From: RGIG3009 sp964390295 | GTDB lineage: Bacteria > Bacillota > Clostridia > Oscillospirales > Acutalibacteraceae | Assembly (NCBI GenBank): GCA_964390295.1 | Contig: CAYMHR010000050.1 | Span: 1-7,599, forward strand | Length of the DNA: 7,599 bases | Reading direction: 5' to 3' | Notes under the pieces: generated by a model | Databases searched by the model: none | What the model was told of the DNA's origin: nothing | What the model saw: the letters and a program-made list of their open reading frames with translations, nothing else | Translations under genes and position numbers: made by a program | Shown here: positions 1-6,042 of the stretch, piece by piece | How positions within the stretch are numbered: position 1 is the stretch's first letter | Layout of the letters: the number at the start of each line of letters is the position of its first letter

Positions 1-1636
1 GGCACATACGGCCGTAGTGGCTGTAGTGAACGTCACGCACTTCGAATCCGGCGCGGTCACGCGACAAGCCGCCGGGGCCCAAAGCGGACAAGCGGCGCTT
101 GTGCGTCAGCTCGGCCAGCGGGTTGTTCTGATCCATAAACTGGGACAGCGGGGAGGAACCGAAGAATTCCTTGATAGCGGCTACCACCGGGCGGATGTTG
201 ATCAGCGCTTGCGGCGTAACGGTATCCAAATCCTGTGCCTGCAACGTCATGCGCTCGCGGATGACGCGCTCCATGCGGGAAAAGCCGATGCGGAACTGAT
301 TCTGCAACAGCTCACCGACCGAGCGGATGCGGCGGTTGCCCAGATGGTCGATGTCGTCGGTGGTGCCGACGTCGTGACCCAGGCAATTGACGTAGTTGAT
401 GGATGCCAAAATATCGTCCACAATGATGTGGTTGGGAATCAGATCGGTGGCGCGAGCCAGCAGTTGTTCCTCCAGTGCGGCATCGCTGTCGGCGCTTTCC
501 AGGATTTCCTGCAATACCGAGAAGCGCACGCGCTCGTTCAGCACCTTTTTGACCGCCTCGTACACTTCGGCGCTGACGAATTTGGCGAGATCGACCATGC
601 CGTTGGAAATGATCTTGACCTCATGTTGTTCGCCGTGCTCTTCGGACAGTACGTAGGCGACGGTGACGCCGGCATCTTCGATTTCACGCGCGCGATCGCG
701 GCGAATCACTTCGCCCTCTTCAGCCAGCACTTCGCCGGTGACAGGGGAGACGATGGGACGGCTCAAGCGGCAACCGGCCAAACGATTGCTGATGCCGAGC
801 TTTTTATTGTACTTATAGCGACCCACGCGGGACAAATCGTACCGACGGGGATCAAAGAACAGGTTTTCCAAATGCTGCTGGGAGTTTTCCAAAGTCAGCG
901 GTTCGCCGGGACGCAGCTTGCGGTAGACCTCCAGCAAGGCTTCCTCGGTGTTTTTGGTGACGTCCTTTTCAATGGTGGCGAGAATGCGCTCGTCCTCACC
1001 GAAGAAGTCGAGCAGCTCGGCATCGGAGCCGAGACCCAGCGCACGCACAAAGACCGTGATCGGAATCTTACGGTTTTTATCGATACGCACGTAGAACATA
1101 TCGGTGGAATCCGTTTCATATTCCAACCAGGCGCCGCGATTGGGAATGACGGTGGAGGTGAACAGCTTTTTGCCGGTTCCGTCGTAGCTCATTCCGTAGT
1201 ATACGCCCGGCGAGCGGACCAACTGCGATACGATGACACGCTCAGCGCCGTTGATGACAAAGGTGCCGCTTTCGGTCATAAGCGGAAAATCGCCCATAAA
1301 GACCTCGGACTCTTTGATTTCGCCGGTTTCCTTGTTGACAAGGCGCGCGCGAACGCGCAACGGTGCCGCGTAGGTCACGTCGCGTTCTTTACATTCCTCC
1401 ACGGTATACTTGGGCGTATCGTCCAGCCGATAGTCTAAAAACTCCAGCGAAAGATTGCCGGTGTAATCGGTGATGGTGGTCGTGTCGTTAAACACGTCCT
1501 TGAGACCTTCCTCCAGGAACCACCGATATGAATTCTTTTGAATTTCAATGAGGTTGGGCATATCCAACACTTCATTGATCTTGGCGAAGCTCATACGGGT
1601 GGTCTTTCCCAGTTGTACCGGTTTAATATTGACCAT
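1..1636 (-). CDS. rpoB: DNA-directed RNA polymerase beta subunit (N-terminal 545 codons, cut by window edge)
   Basis: This encodes the beta subunit of core RNA polymerase, which forms one side of the active-centre cleft. Reading the minus strand from ATG 1636-1634 gives an uninterrupted 545-codon frame that runs off the left edge, about 45% of a usual RpoB. Recognisable blocks include MPNLIEIQKNSYRWFLEEG near residue 25, GDFPLMTESGTFVINGAERV near 120, the DDIDHLGNRRIRSVGELLQN block, and the rifampicin region SQFMDQNNPLAELTHKRRLS at 498-517. The sequence is closer to Bacillus/Clostridia RpoB than to proteobacterial RpoB. The start is fixed by an in-frame TGA four codons upstream (1648-1646). 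AGGAG lies 12 nt before the ATG, slightly farther than ideal. A strong promoter lies about 150 nt upstream. The upstream neighbour is a divergent hydrolase gene and not rplJL, so rpoB seems to have its own promoter. Identity is certain; only the 3' part is unseen. Confidence 0.98.
   Translation of the reverse strand, partial: MVNIKPVQLGKTTRMSFAKINEVLDMPNLIEIQKNSYRWFLEEGLKDVFNDTTTITDYTGNLSLEFLDYRLDDTPKYTVEECKERDVTYAAPLRVRARLVNKETGEIKESEVFMGDFPLMTESGTFVINGAERVIVSQLVRSPGVYYGMSYDGTGKKLFTSTVIPNRGAWLEYETDSTDMFYVRIDKNRKIPITVFVRALGLGSDAELLDFFGEDERILATIEKDVTKNTEEALLEVYRKLRPGEPLTLENSQQHLENLFFDPRRYDLSRVGRYKYNKKLGISNRLAGCRLSRPIVSPVTGEVLAEEGEVIRRDRAREIEDAGVTVAYVLSEEHGEQHEVKIISNGMVDLAKFVSAEVYEAVKKVLNERVRFSVLQEILESADSDAALEEQLLARATDLIPNHIIVDDILASINYVNCLGHDVGTTDDIDHLGNRRIRSVGELLQNQFRIGFSRMERVIRERMTLQAQDLDTVTPQALINIRPVVAAIKEFFGSSPLSQFMDQNNPLAELTHKRRLSALGPGGLSRDRAGFEVRDVHYSHYGRMC
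80..157 (-). other. rpoB: Rifampicin resistance-determining region of rpoB, wild-type residues
   Basis: This stretch matches the rifampicin-binding cluster I of E. coli RpoB. The residues equivalent to E. coli Q513, D516, H526, R529, S531 and L533 are present as Q499, D502, H512, R515, S517 and L519 of this protein. None of the common resistance substitutions is seen, so the sequence predicts a rifampicin-susceptible polymerase as far as this cluster goes. Clusters II and III lie outside the window. Confidence 0.93.
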
Positions 1637-1648
1637 TGGCTTCCATCA

Positions 1649-1653
1649 CTCCT
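1649..1653 (-). promoter_or_regulatory. Shine-Dalgarno of rpoB (AGGAG)
   Basis: AGGAG on the minus strand is 12 nt upstream of the rpoB ATG at 1636. Another ATG (1646-1644) lies only 2 nt after it, in another frame, and opens a 7-codon ORF (MEANGQY, stop at 1625-1623) that overlaps the rpoB start. The rpoB frame itself has a stop at 1648-1646, so ATG 1636 is the only sensible rpoB start. Confidence 0.7.
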
Positions 1654-1712
1654 GTTCTTTTTTTCACGGATTTCGATCAGCTTACATTCCGTCGGAGAAC
1701 TTCAAAAAACCC

Positions 1713-1741
1713 TTGCAATTTTCGCACGTTTGTGCTACACT
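1713..1741 (+). promoter_or_regulatory. Candidate promoter for the hydrolase-proBAC operon (extended -10)
   Basis: TTGCAA (1713-1718), a 17-nt spacer and TACACT (1736-1741) match the sigma-A consensus 4 of 6 in each box, and a TG motif (1733-1734) one base before the -10 makes it an extended -10. The start would be near 1748, about 220 nt before the hydrolase GTG and inside the rpoB leader on the other strand. If both promoters are active, the two 5' leaders overlap as antisense RNA for about 30 nt. This is a motif match only. Confidence 0.45.
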
Positions 1742-1786
1742 GTAACTGTAAGTGTTTAGGGGTCTCCGCTGGTTATGCAGTATACT

Positions 1787-1815
1787 ATAATACAGCATTT
1801 TGCTGCCGTTGTCAA
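1787..1815 (-). promoter_or_regulatory. Sigma-A-type promoter driving rpoB
   Basis: On the minus strand a perfect -35 TTGACA (1815-1810) is followed, after exactly 17 nt, by TATTAT (1792-1787), 5 of 6 matches to TATAAT. Transcription should start near 1780, giving a leader of about 145 nt before the rpoB ATG. This is the best promoter in the window and fits a highly expressed housekeeping gene. Confidence 0.8.
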
Positions 1816-1822
1816 TGATTTT

Positions 1823-1851
1823 TTGAGAATTGGCAGATTTTTTTATGTTAT
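1823..1851 (+). promoter_or_regulatory. Alternative promoter candidate for the hydrolase-proBAC operon
   Basis: TTGAGA (1823-1828, 5 of 6), a 17-nt spacer and TGTTAT (1846-1851, 4 of 6) lie in an AT-rich stretch. Transcription would begin near 1858, about 110 nt before the hydrolase start. It competes with the candidate at 1713-1741. In AT-rich DNA such matches arise easily, so confidence is modest. Confidence 0.35.
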
Positions 1852-1954
1852 TTTTCTGAATCCCCGAATTTTGGAAAAATCTGTAATTTCGGAAAACAAA
1901 ATTTGGCAGAAAAACAGCAGGGAAACACTAGGCTGGGTTGTTTGATTTTGGCGA

Positions 1955-1961
1955 AAGTAGG
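1955..1961 (+). promoter_or_regulatory. Ribosome binding site that favours GTG 1971 as hydrolase start
   Basis: AAGTAGG differs from AAGGAGG by one base and sits 9 nt before GTG 1971. The longer in-frame alternative, TTG 1938, has only a short AGG five nt upstream and would put a polar 11-residue extension before the first membrane helix. Confidence 0.5.
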
Positions 1962-1970
1962 TGCCGCATC

Positions 1971-3158
1971 GTGGAAGTTTTTATCGTGATTTTGGAGGTC
2001 GTGCTGGCGTTTGTGGCGGCGGTATGCGGTTTGTATGCGCTGGCTGTATTGCTGGAGCGGAAGCCGCGTTTTGCTCCCAAGGCTTTGTCTGCTTCGTTGA
2101 TTGCCATTGTGCTGGCCATTGCTTCCTTGATTTGCACCTTGTTTTTCCCGGTGGTCAAATGTGAGGGCAAGCCGTCGTCAACGGGAAACACATCGGCAAT
2201 GTCCGGTACAACGACGGCGACGGCCAGTACCACGCGCATGGCGACCGCGCCGAGCACGGCGAATACCATCGGCACCGTGCTGGCCAATGTGCCGATCGCT
2301 TCCGAAGAGGCGCGTGACGCACTGGCACAGATTCAGGAGCTTTGCACGCGCTACAACGGTAAGATTTCCTTTTACTATCGGGATTTGGACAGCGGCTACG
2401 AGCTGGAATATCGCGCCGACCGCGCCTATCAGGCTGCCAGCGTCATCAAGGCGCCGTACGTGAAATATCTGCTGTCCACCGGCGTGGATCGTACCAAAAC
2501 GCTGACGATGAATGCGTCGGACAAGCAGGGCGGTTCGGGTATTGTGGATCAAAAGCCGGCGGGAACGACGTTTACCGTCGGTGAGCTGATGGAATATGCG
2601 ATTCGCTACAGCGATAATACGGCTTATTACCTATTAAATAAGGAATTCGGCTTCAGCGGCTTTAATGCCTATGCGAAAGAGCTGGGCATTTCGGCAAACG
2701 GTGCCAACAACTGTACGTTAAGCTATCCGCGGCCGCGGTTCGGCTATTTGTCGGCGCGCGATATCGGTTTGTATATGACGGATATTGCCGAGTTTTTCGA
2801 GACCACCAGTGCGGCGGCGCAGGATTTGAACGTGTGGATGAGTACGACGGCCGAGGAGCGGCAGTTGGTGGACGCTTTTTCCGAGGATAACGTTCTGTAT
2901 AGTTGTGCGGCGTTGGAATATAGCGTCGCTCACAAGTACGGGGATACCAAAAATATTGAAAATGCATTTCACGACGGAGCCATCGTTTTTGCGGATCATC
3001 CGTTTGTGCTGGCGGTTGCCACGTCGTTGGAGCCGTTTACCGTGGAATCGATCGAGGCGTATCACGAGCTGGCGTATCAGGTGCTGAAAATTCATTTGGC
3101 GCAGTACGGTGAGTCACTGGAATCCAACGTTGCGGAAAGAGAAACCGTCGGGAAATAA
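1971..3158 (+). CDS. Membrane-anchored serine hydrolase, class A beta-lactamase fold
   Basis: From GTG 1971 the product has 395 residues; an in-frame TTG at 1938 would add 11. Two hydrophobic helices (about 3-28 and 38-62) flank the basic loop ERKPRFAPK, which predicts N-out/C-out topology and an extracytoplasmic C-terminal domain. A Thr/Ser/Ala-rich linker (about 68-100) precedes the catalytic domain (about 110-380). Visible catalytic motifs are SVIK (nucleophile S157, K160), SDN (214-216) and HKYGDT (321-326), where KYG replaces the KTG triad. No ExxN motif of the class A omega loop (Ambler Glu166) appears at the expected distance after SDN, so efficient beta-lactam hydrolysis is doubtful. 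A peptidoglycan or other ester/amide substrate is equally possible. It is the first gene of an apparent operon, 16 nt before proB. The fold is confident; the substrate is unknown. Confidence 0.85.
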   Translation: MEVFIVILEVVLAFVAAVCGLYALAVLLERKPRFAPKALSASLIAIVLAIASLICTLFFPVVKCEGKPSSTGNTSAMSGTTTATASTTRMATAPSTANTIGTVLANVPIASEEARDALAQIQELCTRYNGKISFYYRDLDSGYELEYRADRAYQAASVIKAPYVKYLLSTGVDRTKTLTMNASDKQGGSGIVDQKPAGTTFTVGELMEYAIRYSDNTAYYLLNKEFGFSGFNAYAKELGISANGANNCTLSYPRPRFGYLSARDIGLYMTDIAEFFETTSAAAQDLNVWMSTTAEERQLVDAFSEDNVLYSCAALEYSVAHKYGDTKNIENAFHDGAIVFADHPFVLAVATSLEPFTVESIEAYHELAYQVLKIHLAQYGESLESNVAERETVGK

Positions 3159-3160
3159 GC

Positions 3161-3167
3161 GAGGGGG
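3161..3167 (+). promoter_or_regulatory. Ribosome binding site of proB (GAGGGGG)
   Basis: This purine-rich site starts three nt after the hydrolase stop codon and lies 7 nt before ATG 3175. It decides the proB start: upstream in-frame codons back to 3109 overlap the hydrolase and would add 22 residues that do not look like a ProB N-terminus. Confidence 0.8.
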
Positions 3168-3174
3168 AATACGT

Positions 3175-3951
3175 ATGCGTATTGTAATCAAGGTAGGCAC
3201 TTCCACGCTGGCGCACGCAACCGGACAGTTGAATATTCGCCGTGTGGAGCAGCTGTGTAAGGTGATGAGCGACCTGAAAAACGCCGGGCACGAGATTATT
3301 TTGGTTTCCTCCGGTGCTATCGGCATGGGGGCCAGTAAGCTGTTGCTGAAAGCGCGCCCCACCGACGTGGCGACCCGGCAAGCGGCGGCAGCCGTAGGAC
3401 AATGCGACCTGATGTATACCTACGATAAGCTGTTTTCCGAATATCATCACACGGTAGCGCAAATTCTGCTGACCGGTGCCGATCTTCGCGACGACGAGCG
3501 GCGCGACAATTTCCACCGCACGCTGTTCCGGCTGTTGGAGTTGGGCGCATTGCCGATTATCAATGAGAACGACACGGTTTCCACCGAAGAAATCGGTATC
3601 GGTGATAACGACTCGCTCGGTGCCATTGTTGCGGTGAACGTCGGGGCCGATTTGCTGATACTGTTATCGGATATTGACGGCTTGTACAATACCGACCCGC
3701 ACAGTCATCCGGACGCGCGGCTGATCCCGGTGGTGTCCGAGCTGACCGACGACGTGATGGCGCTTGCCGGCGGTGCTGGTTCGGCGCTGGGGACGGGCGG
3801 CATGGCGACCAAGCTTCACGCGGCACAGTTGGCGGTATCGGCCGGCATCGATATGGTGATTGCCAACGGTGCCGATCCCGATGTGCTCTATCGGATCGTG
3901 GAGGGCGATGCCGTTGGTACACGGTTCGTCGGAAAGGGACGGTCACTATGA
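3175..3951 (+). CDS. proB: Glutamate 5-kinase, short form without PUA domain
   Basis: ProB phosphorylates L-glutamate with ATP to give gamma-glutamyl phosphate, the first and usually proline-inhibited step of proline synthesis in the cytoplasm. The 258 residues form one amino-acid-kinase domain. Visible motifs are IVIKVGTSTL (3-12, with K6 in the ATP/phosphate site), VSSGAIGMG (44-52), NENDTVS (130-136) plus GDNDSLGA (143-150) for glutamate binding, SDIDGLY (165-171), and GTGGMATK (206-213) of the nucleotide site. E. coli ProB has 367 residues and a C-terminal PUA domain; here the gene stops right after the kinase domain, with no frame remnant of PUA, so it is a natural short form. In E. coli the proline-sensing residues are in the kinase domain, so feedback inhibition may remain. 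The stop overlaps the proA start by 4 nt (ATGA), which indicates translational coupling. Confidence 0.97.
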   Translation: MRIVIKVGTSTLAHATGQLNIRRVEQLCKVMSDLKNAGHEIILVSSGAIGMGASKLLLKARPTDVATRQAAAAVGQCDLMYTYDKLFSEYHHTVAQILLTGADLRDDERRDNFHRTLFRLLELGALPIINENDTVSTEEIGIGDNDSLGAIVAVNVGADLLILLSDIDGLYNTDPHSHPDARLIPVVSELTDDVMALAGGAGSALGTGGMATKLHAAQLAVSAGIDMVIANGADPDVLYRIVEGDAVGTRFVGKGRSL

Positions 3952-5192
3952 CGACACAGGAGATTTTACGTGCGGCCAAAGCGGCCTGCCGTGAGGCGGC
4001 ACGGCTGACAACGGAACAAAAGAACCGCGCGTTGGAGGCGATGGCCGCTTCGTTGCTGGCGCATACGGCTTCGATTTTGGAGGCCAACGCCGCCGATTTG
4101 GATGCGGCGCGGGAAACGTTGTCGCCGGTCATGCTGGACCGACTGGCGTTAAGTGAGCAGCGTATTGCCGCGATGGCAGAGGGAATCCGCCAGGTGGCGG
4201 CGTTACCCGATCCGACCGGACGCGTGCTGGAGCGTATCGAACGCGAGGACGGCTTGCTGATTGAAAAAATCAGCGTGCCGATCGGTGTGACGGCGATGAT
4301 TTACGAGAGCCGCCCCAACGTAACGTCGGATGCGGCGGTGTTGGCGTTTAAGAGTGGCAATGTTTGTGTGCTTCGCGGCGGTAAGGAGGCTTTTCGTTCC
4401 TCTCTGGCGATTACGGAGGCTCTGCGCGAAGGTCTGCGAAGCGAAGGTATTTGCGAGGACCTGATCCAGCTTGTTCGCGATACCACGCGACAAAGCGCCA
4501 CGGAGTTGATGACGGCGGTGGGGCTGGTGGATTTATTGATACCGCGCGGCGGCGCCGGATTGATTCGTGCCTGCGTAGAAAACGCGACGGTGCCGTGCAT
4601 CGAAACGGGAACCGGTATCTGCCATGTTTACGTGGACGTCGATGCCGACGTGGATAAAGCACTTCGAATCGTGGAGAACGCCAAAACCAGCCGCCCGTCG
4701 GTGTGCAATGCCGAGGAGGTTTGCTTGGTCCATCGGGACGTGGCCGCCCGCTTTTTGCCAAAGCTGTATGAGCGGTTGGTGACGGGTCGTGAGCACCCGG
4801 TAGAATTGCGGCTGGATGAGCGCGCCGCCGCGATCATTGCGGGAACGCCGGCAGGAAAACGGGATTTTGATACCGAGTTTTTGGATTATATTTTGGCGAT
4901 CGCCGTGGTGGATGACGTCGATGCCGCGATTTTGCATATTGCAGCACATTCCACCGGCCACAGTGATGCGGTCGTGACGGAAAACGAGCAGACAGCCGCT
5001 CGGTTCGTTTCGGCGGTAGACAGTGCGGCCGTGTACGTGAATGCTTCCACACGTTTTACCGACGGTGGCGAGTTTGGCTTGGGCTGTGAGATTGGTATTT
5101 CCACACAAAAGCTGCATGCACGCGGTCCGATGGGACTGCAGGAACTGAATACCTATAAATACGTGATCCATGGAGACGGACACGTCCGGTAA
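3948..5192 (+). CDS. proA: Gamma-glutamyl phosphate reductase (glutamate-5-semialdehyde dehydrogenase)
   Basis: ProA reduces gamma-glutamyl phosphate with NADPH to glutamate 5-semialdehyde, which cyclises to pyrroline-5-carboxylate. The intermediate is labile, so ProA usually works in contact with ProB. The 414 residues match the normal family length (417 in E. coli) and the aldehyde dehydrogenase fold. Visible are IYESRPNVTSDAA (118-130), the GGAGLI segment (201-206), the catalytic cysteine C253 within SRPSVCNAEE, and the family signature region from HSTGHSDAVVTENEQTA (334-350) through VNASTRFTDGGEFGLG (364-379). The ATG overlaps the proB stop, with AAAGGGA 8 nt upstream. All expected catalytic residues are present and no frameshift is seen. 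Confidence 0.98.
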   Translation: MTTQEILRAAKAACREAARLTTEQKNRALEAMAASLLAHTASILEANAADLDAARETLSPVMLDRLALSEQRIAAMAEGIRQVAALPDPTGRVLERIEREDGLLIEKISVPIGVTAMIYESRPNVTSDAAVLAFKSGNVCVLRGGKEAFRSSLAITEALREGLRSEGICEDLIQLVRDTTRQSATELMTAVGLVDLLIPRGGAGLIRACVENATVPCIETGTGICHVYVDVDADVDKALRIVENAKTSRPSVCNAEEVCLVHRDVAARFLPKLYERLVTGREHPVELRLDERAAAIIAGTPAGKRDFDTEFLDYILAIAVVDDVDAAILHIAAHSTGHSDAVVTENEQTAARFVSAVDSAAVYVNASTRFTDGGEFGLGCEIGISTQKLHARGPMGLQELNTYKYVIHGDGHVR

Positions 5193-5196
5193 GGAG
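5191..5196 (+). promoter_or_regulatory. Shine-Dalgarno of proC fused to the proA stop codon
   Basis: AAGGAG uses the last two bases of the proA TAA stop as its first two bases (TAAGGAG) and lies 8 nt before ATG 5205. A GTG at 5196 in the same frame overlaps the SD itself, so ATG 5205 is preferred. The arrangement suits reinitiation by ribosomes finishing proA. Confidence 0.75.
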
Positions 5197-5204
5197 TGAG
5201 AGTT

Positions 5205-6008
5205 ATGGTAGGTTATGAAGCCGGTTTCATCGGAACCGGGAATATGGGTGGTGCCTTGGCAATGGCCGCCTGTAAGAGCAACGCGTCGGTGCTGTTGACC
5301 GACCGAGATGCGGCGAAAGCGCAGACGTTAGCGGCGAAGTGCGGATGCCGGACCGGCAGTACCGCTGAGGTGGCACAGCAGTGTCGCTATATTTTTCTCG
5401 GCGTGAAGCCCCAGGTCCTCGGCACGGTGCTGCAGGAACTGAAGCCGTTGTTGGAAGCGCGTGACAGCCGGTTCGTGCTGGTTAGCATGGCGGCCGGTGT
5501 GGCGATCGAACGGATCGAAGCACTGCTCGGCGCGGCGTATCCGATCATTCGCATTATGCCGAACACGCCGGCGGCGATCGGTGAGGGAATGATTTTGTAT
5601 ACGACCAACGAAGCGGTGAGTACCGAAGAAGCCGAGGCATTTACTCAGCTCATGGCGGCGGCCGGTCGCTTCGACCGTTTGCCGGAGTCGTTGATCGACG
5701 CCGGTAGTGCGCTGTCGGGATGTGGCCCCGCCTTCGTGTATCTGTTCATCGAAGCGTTGGCAGACGGTGCCGTCGAGTGTGGTTTGCCGCGCGAACGGGC
5801 ATTGCAGTATGCGGCGCAAACCGTGACCGGTGCCGCGCAAATGGTGCTGACAGACGGGCGCCACCCCGGTGCTTTGAAGGACGCGGTGTGCAGTCCCGGT
5901 GGCAGTACCATCGCCGGAGTACATTCCTTGGAAGAGGGTGCGTTCCGGGGTGTGGTGATGGATGCGGTTCAGGCGGCCTTCGCACGCACGAAAGAGTTGG
6001 GCAAGTAA
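5205..6008 (+). CDS. proC: Pyrroline-5-carboxylate reductase
   Basis: ProC reduces delta-1-pyrroline-5-carboxylate to L-proline with NAD(P)H, the last step of the pathway begun by the two upstream genes. The 267 residues match the usual size (269 in E. coli). The N-terminus holds the dinucleotide-binding motif GFIGTGNMGGAL (7-18), followed by GVKPQVL (66-72) and RIMPNTPAAIGEG (116-128). The C-terminal helical dimerisation domain has SGCGPAFVYLFIEALADGA (171-189) and the family signature ALKDAVCSPGGSTIAGVHSLE (223-243). The start at 5205 puts the glycine-rich loop at the normal distance from the N-terminus. It lies 12 nt after proA in the same operon, making this a full proBAC cluster. No abnormal residues were noticed. 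Confidence 0.97.
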   Translation: MVGYEAGFIGTGNMGGALAMAACKSNASVLLTDRDAAKAQTLAAKCGCRTGSTAEVAQQCRYIFLGVKPQVLGTVLQELKPLLEARDSRFVLVSMAAGVAIERIEALLGAAYPIIRIMPNTPAAIGEGMILYTTNEAVSTEEAEAFTQLMAAAGRFDRLPESLIDAGSALSGCGPAFVYLFIEALADGAVECGLPRERALQYAAQTVTGAAQMVLTDGRHPGALKDAVCSPGGSTIAGVHSLEEGAFRGVVMDAVQAAFARTKELGK

Positions 6009-6023
6009 GCCCTTGTCAGGTGA

Positions 6024-6031
6024 AAGAGGAG
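6024..6031 (+). promoter_or_regulatory. Ribosome binding site of the EIIC-like gene (AAGAGGAG)
   Basis: AAGAGGAG lies in the 34-nt gap after proC and 11 nt before ATG 6043. A GTG at 6020 in another frame stops within a few codons. No promoter or terminator hairpin is visible in this gap, which supports cotranscription with proC. Confidence 0.65.
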
Positions 6032-6042
6032 TTGTTTTCAGG

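Larger units (their letters stand above)
1637..1970. other. Divergent intergenic region between rpoB and the hydrolase-proline operon
   Basis: This gap of about 330 nt separates two divergent transcription units. It is clearly more AT-rich than the genes from about 1780 to 1920. It contains the rpoB promoter, at least two plus-strand promoter candidates, a plus-strand TATAAT (1786-1791) that overlaps the rpoB -10 but lacks a -35, and a weak stem (CTGCC 1803-1807 with GGCAG 1832-1836) followed by seven T. No convincing protein gene, tRNA, T-box or known riboswitch was recognised. Confidence 0.7.

Noticed and set aside
17..1438. 473-codon plus-strand open frame antisense to rpoB
   Set aside because: It lies fully inside rpoB on the other strand, has no recognisable domains and is explained by codon bias in the real gene.
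1786..1791. Perfect plus-strand TATAAT as a stand-alone promoter
   Set aside because: No -35-like hexamer lies 16-18 nt upstream and no TG extension precedes it; it is better explained as overlap with the rpoB -10.
1864..1892. Imperfect stem CCGAA/TTCGG in the leader
   Set aside because: It has five pairs, a mismatch and a 19-nt loop in AT-rich DNA, with no T-tract; probably chance.
1955..1970. Stretch GTAGGTGCCGC resembling a T-box core (GGTGGTACCGC)
   Set aside because: Only about 8 of 11 bases match, there is no Stem I, specifier loop or terminator around it, and it abuts the hydrolase start codon.
3109..3174. Upstream ATG giving a 280-residue ProB
   Set aside because: The extra 22 residues overlap the hydrolase gene and do not resemble ProB; the strong RBS at 3161-3167 points to ATG 3175.
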